This document shows, one piece after another, positions 48,966 to 56,996 of a stretch of 64,000 bases of DNA. The DNA lies in the NCBI GenBank assembly GCA_015655125.1, contig JAATFP010000078.1, positions 1 to 64,000 of the forward strand. The letters run 5' to 3'. How positions within the stretch are numbered: the stretch's first letter is position 1; each line of letters begins with the position of its first letter. Source of the stretch: Chitinophagales bacterium (lineage in GTDB: Bacteria; Bacteroidota; Bacteroidia; Chitinophagales; Chitinophagaceae). The translations under genes and the position numbers were made by a program. Under the pieces are notes generated by a model, which ran no database searches, was not told where the DNA came from, and worked only from the letters and a program-made list of their open reading frames with translations.

Positions 48966-49475
48966 ATGAATTTCAACATCGCAGATCATCTCCCGGAAGA
49001 TTTTCACCACAGCAGCCGGGTCTGGATCTATCAATCCGACCGGTTATTTTTTATGAGCGAAGCACTCGAAATGGAAGCTGTTTTTAAAGATTTTGTCGCG
49101 GGATGGAACAGTCACGGTACGCCTGTGAAAGGCTACGCCAATCTTTTTTTCGGCAGATTTATCATTCTCATGGCCGACGAAACCGCCACCGGCGTAAGCG
49201 GATGCAGCACCGACAGCAGCGTGCGCATCATCAAACAAATAGAAGAAAAGTACCATGTAAATATGTTCAACCGGCAGTTGCTTTCTTTTTTCATCAAGGA
49301 AAAAGTGGAGCAGATTCCGCTGTCGCAACTGAATTACGCGATGGAAAACAATCTGATCAACGAAGACACGCTGTATTTCAATAACACGGTTCTTACCAAA
49401 AAGGAACTGCTGGAAAACTGGATCATTCCGTTAAAAGACAGTTGGTTGGGAAAGAGATTAGGTGTTGGGTATTAG
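48966..49475 (+). CDS. Conserved hypothetical protein (often mislabelled ABC transporter ATPase)
   Basis: 169-residue soluble protein (VWIYQSDRLFFMSEALEMEAVFKDFVAGWNSHG, FIILMADETATGVSGCSTDSSVRIIKQIEEKY). I recall homologues annotated as ABC transporter ATPase next to the Fe-S pair in Bacteroidota genomes. No Walker A, signature or Walker B motif is present, so that label is not supported. The TGVSGCSTDSS stretch and a conserved Cys are the most distinctive features. Function unknown. Context suggests association with the Fe-S proteins. Confidence 0.8.
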   Translation: MNFNIADHLPEDFHHSSRVWIYQSDRLFFMSEALEMEAVFKDFVAGWNSHGTPVKGYANLFFGRFIILMADETATGVSGCSTDSSVRIIKQIEEKYHVNMFNRQLLSFFIKEKVEQIPLSQLNYAMENNLINEDTLYFNNTVLTKKELLENWIIPLKDSWLGKRLGVGY

Positions 49476-49572
49476 ATCTTAGATTATATAAAATCATCGA
49501 TTTGAAAAAATCAGATCCTTTAAAAAACCAACCATTTTTGATAAAATTTACCATTGATCATTTCACATCCAC

Positions 49573-49593
49573 TTTATGACATCCTGTCATAAA
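49573..49593. promoter_or_regulatory. Perfect inverted repeat upstream of miaB
   Basis: TTTATGACA-TCC-TGTCATAAA (9-bp arms) lies 15 nt before a TATCTTCG box (49608-49615, a variant of TAnnTTTG). It is an operator candidate covering the -33 region. A weak terminator for the preceding gene is the alternative (an A-run, not a T-run, follows on the plus strand). Confidence 0.45.
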
Positions 49594-49639
49594 AACCAAT
49601 TTTTCTGTATCTTCGCTCTCTTAAAATTACAGAATCTTC

Positions 49640-51064
49640 ATGCAGGAACTTCTTTTAGATAAAACACACGACGAGTCGAGGCAGGGCGAAGCTTTTGCAG
49701 CAATACAAATAAACCCGGAAGTTTTGGGTAAACGCTTTTACATTGAAAGTTATGGTTGCGCCATGAATTTTGCCGACAGCGAAGTGGTGGCTTCCATTTT
49801 GCAGAAAGAAGGATTTGGCGCCACCACTAATGTGGATCTTGCCGACCTGATATTGATCAACACCTGTTCTATCCGGGAAAAAGCCGAGGACCGCGTGCGC
49901 AAGCGCCTGACGGAATTCAGGCAACTGAAGCGCAGCAATCCCGGCCTCGTGGTGGGCGTACTCGGCTGCATGGCCGAACGTTTGAAGGCAAGTTTCATAG
50001 AAGAAGAAAAATTAGTAGACATCGTGGTTGGCCCGGATGCCTACCGCACGTTGCCATCACTCATTGAGGAAGCAAACGGCGGGCAAAAAGGAGTGAATGT
50101 GTTATTGAGCCGCGAAGAAACCTACGCCGATATTGCGCCGATCCGCCTCAACAGCAATGGCGTAACGGCTTTCGTGAGCATCATGCGTGGTTGTAATAAT
50201 ATGTGTTCGTTCTGCGTAGTTCCTTTCACACGTGGCCGCGAACGCAGTCGCGATGCAGGAAGCATTGTCCGCGAATGCGAAACATTGTTCAACGATGGTT
50301 ATCGCGAAGTGACTTTGCTTGGGCAAAACGTAGACAGTTATCATTGGATCGATAAGCAAAAGGATGAAACGGTCACATTTGCGCGGCTGATGCAGTTGGT
50401 AGCAGAAATTTCGCCTTTGTTGCGTATCCGTTTTTCCACTTCGCATCCGAAAGATATCACCGATGATGTGTTGCACGTCATGGCAAAATATGAAAACATC
50501 TGCAATTACATTCATCTGCCGGTGCAAAGCGGCAGCACACGCGTATTGCAGATGATGAACCGGACTTACAGCCGCGAATGGTATCTCGCAAAGGTGGATC
50601 GCATCCGCGAAATATTGCCGGACTGTGGTATTTCTACCGATATGATCGCTGGCTTTTGCAGCGAAACAGAAGAAGAGCACCAGGAATCACTGAGCCTGAT
50701 GGAATATTGCAAATACGATCTTGCATATTTGTATTTTTATTCCGAACGGCCCGGAACCCTTGCTGCGCGCAGATTTAAGGATGATGTACCGCTGGATGTA
50801 AAGAAACGCCGCCTGCAGGAACTGGTGGATCTTTATCGCGGTCATTCGCTCATCAGCATGCAAAAAGATGTGGGAAAAACATTTAAGGTGTTGGTGGAAG
50901 GCAATTATAAAAAAGATGAAAACGAATTATATGGCCGGGCAGATAATAATAAGGTGGTGGTTTTTCCGAAGGAGAATTTTAAGAAGGGGGATTATGTCAC
51001 AGTCAAAATAACAAGTTGCACGGCAGGCACATTGCTGGGCAAATCGACCCCTTCCGTCCCCTAA
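49640..51064 (+). CDS. miaB: tRNA-2-methylthio-N6-dimethylallyladenosine synthase
   Basis: Radical-SAM methylthiotransferase that adds a methylthio group to i6A37 of tRNAs. 474 residues. The N-terminal UPF0004 domain has its three cluster cysteines ([35 protein letters not shown]). The radical SAM motif is [24 protein letters not shown]-terminal TRAM domain (about 405-470) ends the protein. The last residues (STPSVP) are encoded by the left inverted repeat of the DUF559 element, which also supplies the stop codon. Confidence 0.96.
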   Translation: MQELLLDKTHDESRQGEAFAAIQINPEVLGKRFYIESYGCAMNFADSEVVASILQKEGFGATTNVDLADLILINTCSIREKAEDRVRKRLTEFRQLKRSNPGLVVGVLGCMAERLKASFIEEEKLVDIVVGPDAYRTLPSLIEEANGGQKGVNVLLSREETYADIAPIRLNSNGVTAFVSIMRGCNNMCSFCVVPFTRGRERSRDAGSIVRECETLFNDGYREVTLLGQNVDSYHWIDKQKDETVTFARLMQLVAEISPLLRIRFSTSHPKDITDDVLHVMAKYENICNYIHLPVQSGSTRVLQMMNRTYSREWYLAKVDRIREILPDCGISTDMIAGFCSETEEEHQESLSLMEYCKYDLAYLYFYSERPGTLAARRFKDDVPLDVKKRRLQELVDLYRGHSLISMQKDVGKTFKVLVEGNYKKDENELYGRADNNKVVVFPKENFKKGDYVTVKITSCTAGTLLGKSTPSVP

Positions 51065-51524
51065 AGGGGAAACTGACCTAAGCGAAGATTGACGATATTT
51101 ATATAATTGAGGTAAATGAAAAGTGATGAGAGAAAGTATGTTCTACGGCGCATCGCCGATCATTTTTGAGCTGGCGAAAAAACTAAGAAATAATTGTACG
51201 CAAACAGAAATCATTCTTTGGGGTAGATTAAAAGAATATTTTCCGGAAGTAAAATTCAGAGGACAACATCCAATATCCTTATACATAGCAGACTTTTATT
51301 GTCATGCTTAAAAATTAATAATCGAGATCGACGGCAGTATACACGATTTGAAAGAAGTAGAAGAAAACGACAAAATAAGACAACAGCATTTAGAAAGTTT
51401 AGGATTAAAAGTTGTGAGATTTACAAACAGAGAAATCTTGCATACTCTTGAATCCATCTAAAAGATATAGAAAAGATCATTAAATAATTTTAAACAAGTT
51501 CCCCCTTCAGGGGGCGGAGGGGTG
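51046..51524. mobile_element. Small DUF559 nuclease element with imperfect terminal inverted repeats
   Basis: A 479-bp unit bounded by GACCCCTTCCGTCCCCTAAA...(51046-51074) and, inverted, CACCCCTCCGCCCCCTGAAG...(51496-51524). The 29-nt ends match as imperfect terminal inverted repeats, and each end is itself a GC-rich hairpin (CCCCTAAAGGGG; CCCCCTTCAGGGGG). The only cargo is a DUF559 endonuclease-like ORF. I recall similar C/G-rich repeats next to DUF559 ORFs in other Bacteroidota, but know of no named element. Mobility is inference. Confidence 0.6.
51126..51461 (+). pseudogene. DUF559 (PDDEXK/Vsr-like) endonuclease with in-frame stop
   Basis: 112 codons including a TAA at 51309-51311. The frame is otherwise intact across it: MRESMFYGASPIIFELAKKLRNNCTQTEIILWGRLK...FRGQHPISLYIADFYCHA-stop-KLIIEIDGSIHDLKEVEENDKIRQQHLESLGLKVVRFTNREIL. 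The IADFYC...LIIEIDGSIHD segment is the DUF559 nuclease core, and the stop falls inside it. One base change (for example TTA to TAA) explains it. The ATG at 51123 is an alternative start. Confidence 0.85.
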
Positions 51525-51526
51525 TT

Positions 51527-52789
51527 ATGGATCAACAAGCAATAAAAAACAGGTTTGGCATTATTGGCAATACGCCGGCACTCAATTATGCCTTGAATGT
51601 GGCCATGCAGGTAGCCAATACTGATCTTAGCGTGCTTATCAACGGCGAAAGCGGTGTTGGTAAGGAAGTTTTTTCTCAGATCATCCATTCGTTGTCTGCG
51701 CGGAAACACAATCCGTTCATCGCGGTAAACTGTGGTGCTATCCCGGAAGGCACGATTGATTCGGAATTATTCGGCCACGAAAAAGGTTCTTTCACAGGAG
51801 CAGTCGACAGCCGCAAAGGATATTTTGAAACAGTGAATGGTGGTACCATTTTCTTAGATGAGATAGGCGAGTTGCCGCTAGGTACGCAAGCGCGTTTGTT
51901 GCGCGTATTGGAAACCGGCGAGTACATCCGCGTGGGCAGCAGTAAAGTACAAAAAACCGATGTGCGCGTAATTGCGGCCACGAATAAAGAACTGTTGGAA
52001 TTTACTGCCAACGGACGTTTCCGGGAAGACCTTTATTACAGGTTGAATACGGTTCCAATCCGTGTTCCAGCATTGCGCGACCGTAAGGAAGATATCATCT
52101 TATTGTTCAGAAAATTCGCGCACGACTTCGCAGACAAATACAAAACAACTTCGGTACAATTAAATGATGAGGCCCGCAATGTGCTTGTCAATTATACGTG
52201 GCCGGGAAATGTTCGTGAACTGAAAAATATTGCAGAGCAAATTTCGGTGTTAAGTACAGATAAAAATATCAATGCTGACCAACTGCGTACTTTTCTGCCA
52301 GATCAGAATTACAATCGAATGCCAGTACTCGCCGCCGGAAGCGGCGGCGTGAGTCAGACCGAATTTGCAAATGAGCGCGAAATTTTATACAAACTTTTTT
52401 TCGACATGAAAAAAGATGTGAACGAATTGAAAAAAATGTTTTTCGATATTTTGCAAAACCCGTCAATGGTTCCGCATGCGCCGGTTTTTTCATCCGACAA
52501 CAATAGCAATAACGGCATGAAGGAACTCAATACAAACATTGGCAGCAATAGCAACAACAGTAATGGTTTCAGCACTTCGCCCGTGATCCTTAAAGGAAAT
52601 AATGAGCATGAGATACATCATCACGAAGAAGTGGAAGAATCACTCAGCATCATCGACAAGGAAAAGGAACTGATCATTAAAGCGCTGAAAAAACATCGTG
52701 GCAAACGCCGTGACGCTTCACTGGATCTTGGTATCAGCGAAAGGACGTTGTACAGAAAATTAAAAGAATATGATATTGAAGACCTGTAG
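51527..52789 (+). CDS. Sigma-54-dependent transcriptional activator without receiver domain
   Basis: 420-residue AAA+ activator of RpoN-dependent promoters. The AAA+ domain starts almost at the N-terminus: Walker A INGESGVGKEVFSQIIH, the sigma-54 contact loop in HEKGSFTGAVDSRKG (GSFTGA instead of GAFTGA), Walker B GTIFLDEIGELP, and RLNTVPIRVPALRDRKEDI. A linker rich in Asn and Ser (NNSNNGMKELNTNIGSNSNNSNG) leads to a Fis-type HTH (RRDASLDLGISERTLYRKLKEYDI). No receiver, PAS or GAF domain, so control must come from expression or a partner. The SD-like GGAGGGG before its ATG comes from the right repeat of the DUF559 element. Confidence 0.95.
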   Translation: MDQQAIKNRFGIIGNTPALNYALNVAMQVANTDLSVLINGESGVGKEVFSQIIHSLSARKHNPFIAVNCGAIPEGTIDSELFGHEKGSFTGAVDSRKGYFETVNGGTIFLDEIGELPLGTQARLLRVLETGEYIRVGSSKVQKTDVRVIAATNKELLEFTANGRFREDLYYRLNTVPIRVPALRDRKEDIILLFRKFAHDFADKYKTTSVQLNDEARNVLVNYTWPGNVRELKNIAEQISVLSTDKNINADQLRTFLPDQNYNRMPVLAAGSGGVSQTEFANEREILYKLFFDMKKDVNELKKMFFDILQNPSMVPHAPVFSSDNNSNNGMKELNTNIGSNSNNSNGFSTSPVILKGNNEHEIHHHEEVEESLSIIDKEKELIIKALKKHRGKRRDASLDLGISERTLYRKLKEYDIEDL

Positions 52790-52954
52790 AAAACTGCCTT
52801 TGGCACGTTCAGGTAAATGATGAATAGCCATTGGTAAACCCTTCGCAATTTTCTGATTAATAGCAAAAAAATTCAGCACGGACACAGATAAAAAAACATT
52901 AACGTCGAATCATTTTAACCGTTAACCACTCATCTCTAAACTCTAAACAAATTG

Positions 52955-53464
52955 ATGAACATAAAAAATCTCCTGATCATTCTAATTTGCACGACGCTGT
53001 CCGGTTGCTCTTCGTGCAAATATGGGTTCAAGGATGTTTCCCCTATTCCGGATGAAGTGAAAACATTCCGCGTAAACCCCATCGAGAATAAGGCGCAATA
53101 CGTAAACACACAGCTTGCGCAACAACTTACTGAAAGAGCGCGGCAGAAGATTCTCAATACCACACGTTTGCGACAAACGAACAACGATGATGCACATTAC
53201 GACATCAGCGGCTATATATCCCAATATTTCACGACTACGATCAGCATCACGGGCAAGACTGCGAGCGGTAACAGGCTGAATGTAGGTTTTCATCTTTCCT
53301 TTAAAAACACATTGGATCAGGCTAAAGATTTCGAATCCGACTTTGTGCGGACGTATGATTTCGACGGGACGCTCTCGCTTACACAAGCCGAAGCGCAGCT
53401 TACGCCGAAAATCGTATCGGATCTGTCGGACGAGATATTTAATAAGATATTTTCAAACTGGTAG
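52955..53464 (+). CDS. lptE: LptE-like LPS-assembly lipoprotein
   Basis: 169-residue lipoprotein from ATG 52955 (the track start is a TTG one codon earlier) with lipobox LSGCSSCKYGF. The fold pattern KTFRVNPIENKAQYVNTQLAQQLTERARQKILNTTRLRQTNNDDAHYDISGYISQYFTTTISI fits the Bacteroidota LptE family, which plugs the LptD barrel and assists lipopolysaccharide placement in the outer membrane. It follows the sigma-54 activator and precedes a hypothetical gene and secG, an order I recognise from related genomes. Confidence 0.88.
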   Translation: MNIKNLLIILICTTLSGCSSCKYGFKDVSPIPDEVKTFRVNPIENKAQYVNTQLAQQLTERARQKILNTTRLRQTNNDDAHYDISGYISQYFTTTISITGKTASGNRLNVGFHLSFKNTLDQAKDFESDFVRTYDFDGTLSLTQAEAQLTPKIVSDLSDEIFNKIFSNW

Positions 53465-53465
53465 A

Positions 53466-53535
53466 AAAGTTGAAGGTTGAAAGTTTTGGTCCGATCTTCA
53501 ACCTTCAACCTTGAACTTTGAACCTCGAACCTTGA
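53466..53535. repeat. CTTCAACCTTCAACCTTGAAC repeat with inverted arm
   Basis: TTGAAGGTTGAAAG (about 53469-53482) is followed by CTTCAACCTTCAACCTTGAACTTTGAACCTCGAACCTTGAA, a 7-nt-period array whose first units pair with the inverted arm. It fills the gap between lptE and the next gene and may act as a terminator or a spacer. Confidence 0.7.
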
Positions 53536-53545
53536 ATTTCAGTTT

Positions 53546-54409
53546 ATGCCGCATCAAAATCTATACAAACAAATTTTCAGCAACGCTTCGTCTCCGGAGC
53601 TGGAAAATATTGTTAAGGAGCATCCTTATTTCGGACTTGCTCATTTCTTTTTATTGAAAGATATTCCTTCCGATCATCCTGATGCAGAAAGGATCGCGGC
53701 GCGGACGGCCCTGCATTTCAACAACCCGTATTTGCTCAATCAACAACTTAAGAAACAATTGCGTGCAGAAGAAGCCGGATCCGCAGTTATGGAAGAAGAA
53801 CAGGAAACCGAAGCAGTATCAGGAATCATTGCTGAACCTGCCGCAGAAGCTGCCGGAAATCTGAACGAAGAGATTGCCTCCATATCGCCGGAAGCGGAAC
53901 TGGTCGACTTCTCCCCCATCTATTTGCCGGAAGAGAAAGAAACTTTTCCGGCCGTACAACTTCCGGAGACCGAACCGGAAGTTTCTGCGAAGAAAGAAAT
54001 TCCTGGAATGGAAATTCCGAGAGAGAAAACGACAAAAACAGACGCGTTACTTTTTGAACCCCTTCATACAACCGATTATTTTGCATCACAAGGCATTAAG
54101 ATCTCCGATGAGGTGCAGCCAACCGACAAACTCGGTAAACAGCTGCGCAGCTTTACCGAATGGCTCAAAACCATGAAGAAAGTGCATGAAAGTAAGTTGC
54201 CGGAAGGCAATGAGCAACTCGATGCTTCCGTAAACAAACTCGCCGAAAAAAGCAACCGCGACGAAGAAGTGATCACAGAAGCGATGGCGGAGGCTTACCT
54301 GATACAGGGAAAGCCCGAAAAAGCAAAAGATGTGTATTTAAAATTAAGTTTGCTCAATCCCTCCAAAAACGCTTACTTTGCAGCCAAAATAGACGAGATC
54401 ACCTGTTAA
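53546..54409 (+). CDS. Hypothetical protein with acidic linker and TPR-like C-terminus
   Basis: 287 residues, no signal peptide. The N-terminal about 60 residues are helical (LYKQIFSNASSPELENIVKEHPYFGLAHFFLL). Then comes a long Glu/Pro/Ala-rich stretch (about 72-175) that is likely disordered. The C-terminal helices include EVITEAMAEAYLIQGKPEKAKDVYLKLSLLNPSKNAYFAAKIDEI, a single TPR-like hairpin. Such proteins often sit between lptE and secG in this phylum. Role unknown. Confidence 0.8.
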   Translation: MPHQNLYKQIFSNASSPELENIVKEHPYFGLAHFFLLKDIPSDHPDAERIAARTALHFNNPYLLNQQLKKQLRAEEAGSAVMEEEQETEAVSGIIAEPAAEAAGNLNEEIASISPEAELVDFSPIYLPEEKETFPAVQLPETEPEVSAKKEIPGMEIPREKTTKTDALLFEPLHTTDYFASQGIKISDEVQPTDKLGKQLRSFTEWLKTMKKVHESKLPEGNEQLDASVNKLAEKSNRDEEVITEAMAEAYLIQGKPEKAKDVYLKLSLLNPSKNAYFAAKIDEITC

Positions 54410-54448
54410 GGTGACGAATCTGCCCAATTAATTTAAAAGAAAATCAAC

Positions 54449-54802
54449 ATGTTAGCTTTATTCGGCGTTTTAATTATCATTGCTTCTGTGATCCTTGGAT
54501 TGATCGTATTGATTCAAAACCCAAAAGGTGGTGGCCTGTCCGGCTCTTTGAGCGGCGTAGGCAATCAATTGATGGGCGTAAAGCAAACAACTGATGTTCT
54601 GGAAAAAGGAACCTGGGTGTTCGCTGCCGTAGTAGGCATCCTTTGCCTGGTGTCCCCGGCTTTTATCACAAAAGACGCCGCAGGTGGAGGTAAAAATACA
54701 GAGATTTTGAACAACACGTCTACCTCGGCTCCAAAAACTACACCGGCGAAGTCAACGGCTCCAGCGGTTCAGCTGCCGGGAACAGATACTATTAAGAAGT
54801 AA
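54449..54802 (+). CDS. secG: Preprotein translocase subunit SecG
   Basis: 117 residues with two membrane helices (LIIIASVILGLIVLIQNPKGGGLSGSLSGVG and WVFAAVVGILCLVSPAFI). The loop motif QNPKGGGLSG is typical of SecG, the accessory subunit of the SecYEG export channel. The C-terminal Thr/Pro/Ala-rich extension (about 75-117) is common in Bacteroidota SecG. A terminator follows. Confidence 0.95.
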   Translation: MLALFGVLIIIASVILGLIVLIQNPKGGGLSGSLSGVGNQLMGVKQTTDVLEKGTWVFAAVVGILCLVSPAFITKDAAGGGKNTEILNNTSTSAPKTTPAKSTAPAVQLPGTDTIKK

Positions 54803-54825
54803 TCGGTATTTTATTAAAATATTTT

Positions 54826-54855
54826 AACCTCGCCTGCAAAGAGCGGGGTTTTTTT
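54826..54855 (+). terminator. secG terminator
   Basis: AACCTCGC...GCGGGGTTTTTTT: a GC-rich stem with one G-U pair and a run of seven T, 24 nt after the secG stop codon. Confidence 0.8.
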
Positions 54856-54889
54856 ATATTACTTTGTTTAAATTATTACCGCAGCAGCT

Positions 54890-55909
54890 ATGAAAAAAAT
54901 TATAGGAATTATTGCTCTCATCCTGATCATCACCGGAGCATATGTTGCATGGAACCTTTTTGGCGCAACTGTTGAGGCACCAGCAGAGAAGTATTTTTTT
55001 ATCAAAACCGGCGCTTCCTATGAAGACGTAAAAAAACAGCTCCTTGACAACAAGATACTTTCGGGAACTTTTTTCTTCAATAAAGTGGCAAAACAAACAC
55101 ATTACGACCAAAATGTAAAAGCCGGCCGCTACGAAATACAAGATGGGAGCAGCGTAATAAAACTCGTCCGTATGCTTAAATCCGGCGCTCAGTCACCGGT
55201 AAAACTCGTCATCAATAAGCTTCGCACCAAAGAAGACCTTGCCCAAAAGATTGGCTATAATTTTGAATGTGACTCGGCTGAAGTCATTCGTTTTTTAACC
55301 AGCAATGATTCTCTGAAGTCCTACAAACTTGATACAAATACGGTAATGACCGCTGTGATCCCCAATACCTATCTTTTCCAATGGAACAGCTCTTTTAAAA
55401 AACTTTTTACCAGGTTAATGGACGAAGAAGAAAAATTCTGGACCCCGGAAAGGCGTGCAAAAGCAGCAGCAAAAGGACTTTCAACACAACAGGTTTATAC
55501 GATGGCGAGTATTGTGGAAGAGGAAACAAACAAGCCGGAAGACAAATTGCTTATCGCAAGTACCTATATCAACCGGATCAACAAAGGAATGAAACTGGAA
55601 GCGGACCCTACCGTAAAATATGCGATGCGCGCTTTTGGATTGAAAAGAATACTCAACGGACATCTGAAATACGAATCATCCTATAATACCTATCAACATA
55701 CGGGACTGCCACCTGGCCCTATCTGCACCCCGTCTGCTAAAACAATCGACGCCGTATTGGATGCGCCTCAAACGAATTATATTTTTTTTGTTGCAAAACC
55801 GGATTTTAAAGGATATTCAAATTTTGCTGAAACCTATGCCCAGCACATGATTTATGCAAAAGCATATCAAAAAGCGTTGGACAGCCTTATCTTAAGCAAA
55901 CAAAAATAA
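54890..55909 (+). CDS. mltG: Endolytic transglycosylase MltG
   Basis: 339-residue inner-membrane murein lytic transglycosylase that ends or trims growing glycan strands. One N-terminal membrane helix (IIGIIALILIITGAYVAW), then a LysM-like segment and the YceG domain. The catalytic Glu motif is visible in YTMASIVEEETNKPEDKLLIASTYINRINKGMKLEADPTVKYA, followed by YNTYQHTGLPPGPICTPS and FFVAKPDFKGYSNFAETYAQH. Length normal. The next gene starts 10 nt after its stop codon. Confidence 0.96.
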   Translation: MKKIIGIIALILIITGAYVAWNLFGATVEAPAEKYFFIKTGASYEDVKKQLLDNKILSGTFFFNKVAKQTHYDQNVKAGRYEIQDGSSVIKLVRMLKSGAQSPVKLVINKLRTKEDLAQKIGYNFECDSAEVIRFLTSNDSLKSYKLDTNTVMTAVIPNTYLFQWNSSFKKLFTRLMDEEEKFWTPERRAKAAAKGLSTQQVYTMASIVEEETNKPEDKLLIASTYINRINKGMKLEADPTVKYAMRAFGLKRILNGHLKYESSYNTYQHTGLPPGPICTPSAKTIDAVLDAPQTNYIFFVAKPDFKGYSNFAETYAQHMIYAKAYQKALDSLILSKQK

Positions 55910-55918
55910 GTCTGCCCA

Positions 55919-56878
55919 TTGAGAAAGATCAACCGAATCTTATTGAACAATACACCGCTCCCGTTTTTTCTTAACAGAAGCAAGAAGTGGCATTTGCCGG
56001 GGTTTGAAGGATTACCGTTGTACGATGTTCTTATATTTTTCCGTAATTCTATCCGCTCCCAAAGCCTTACGGAACGCGCAGCCGCAGTCTCTTATAATTT
56101 TATTATGGCACTTCCGCCATCCTTACTTTTTCTTTTTACTATCATTCCGCACCTGCCGTTCATCTCTGTAAAAAGTATCAAGTATCAGTTGCATGCATTG
56201 ATATTTGATATCATTCCCGCAAAAGGACATAATAAAAGCATCATCGATTTCATCGATAGCTTTCTCGATAGTTCACGAATAGGTTTGTTATCTGTCGGGT
56301 TATTGCTCGCTCTCTTCTTCGCATCTAATGCAATGATGGGATTGATGCGCTCCTTAAACAAAAAATATCTTGGCTTTGAAACGCGTCGCGGGCTTCACAA
56401 AAGATGGATCGCTATAAAGCTTACCATTCTCATTTTCGGACTGCTACTCGCCTATCTCCTGTTACTCATCATGCAGGGTGCGCTGCTCGACCTCATCGTA
56501 AAGAGCCGCGACTGGAAAGCGGTTATCTTTTATACGCGTTGGATATTAATTGTGCTGCTCGTTTTTTTTGCCATCGGCTTCATCTTCAAATATGCCCCCG
56601 CGATACAAAAAAGATGGCGGCTCGCTTCGCCAGGTGCCATTCTTACCACATTCTTAAGTTTGCTTGCATCGCTTGGTTTTTCTGCATTTGTAAATAATTT
56701 TGGTAAATACAATGCCTTGTACGGCGCCATTGGAACGATCATGATGTTGATGGCATTGGTGTTTATCAACTCACTCGCCCTCCTGATCGGATTTGAATTG
56801 AATGTAAGTATCAGTTCTCTGAAAGTAATTGCTGCGCAAAGGGAAGCAGAGGAAATGCAGAAAAAGATTAATAGTTAA
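55919..56878 (+). CDS. YihY/BrkB family membrane protein
   Basis: 319 residues from a TTG start (MRKINRILLNNTPLPFFLNRSKKWHLPGFEGLPLYDVLIFF). No ATG fits upstream, and the LPGFEGLPLYDV block is, as I recall, typical of homologues. Six membrane helices follow, with the family motif LTERAAAVSYNFIMALPPSLLFLFTIIPHLPF and NNFGKYNALYGAIGTIMMLMALVFINSLALLIGFELN. The old name ribonuclease BN is wrong for this family. Function unclear, possibly transport. Cotranscribed with mltG. Confidence 0.92.
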   Translation: MRKINRILLNNTPLPFFLNRSKKWHLPGFEGLPLYDVLIFFRNSIRSQSLTERAAAVSYNFIMALPPSLLFLFTIIPHLPFISVKSIKYQLHALIFDIIPAKGHNKSIIDFIDSFLDSSRIGLLSVGLLLALFFASNAMMGLMRSLNKKYLGFETRRGLHKRWIAIKLTILIFGLLLAYLLLLIMQGALLDLIVKSRDWKAVIFYTRWILIVLLVFFAIGFIFKYAPAIQKRWRLASPGAILTTFLSLLASLGFSAFVNNFGKYNALYGAIGTIMMLMALVFINSLALLIGFELNVSISSLKVIAAQREAEEMQKKINS

Positions 56879-56996
56879 TAGCTATAGCCGACTTTCAATT
56901 CAAGCAGCAACAATGAGCCTGAGCATTATTCATTATTATTTATTAATTAAAAAGGCCCATTTTTTGTAGCTTTATGATCCATCTTAAAACATTTTT

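Noticed and set aside
24629-51311. Two in-frame TAA codons considered as stop-codon reassignment or selenocysteine-like recoding
   Set aside because: TAA ends many intact genes in the window, and only two otherwise unrelated ORFs contain it internally. Nonsense mutation is simpler.
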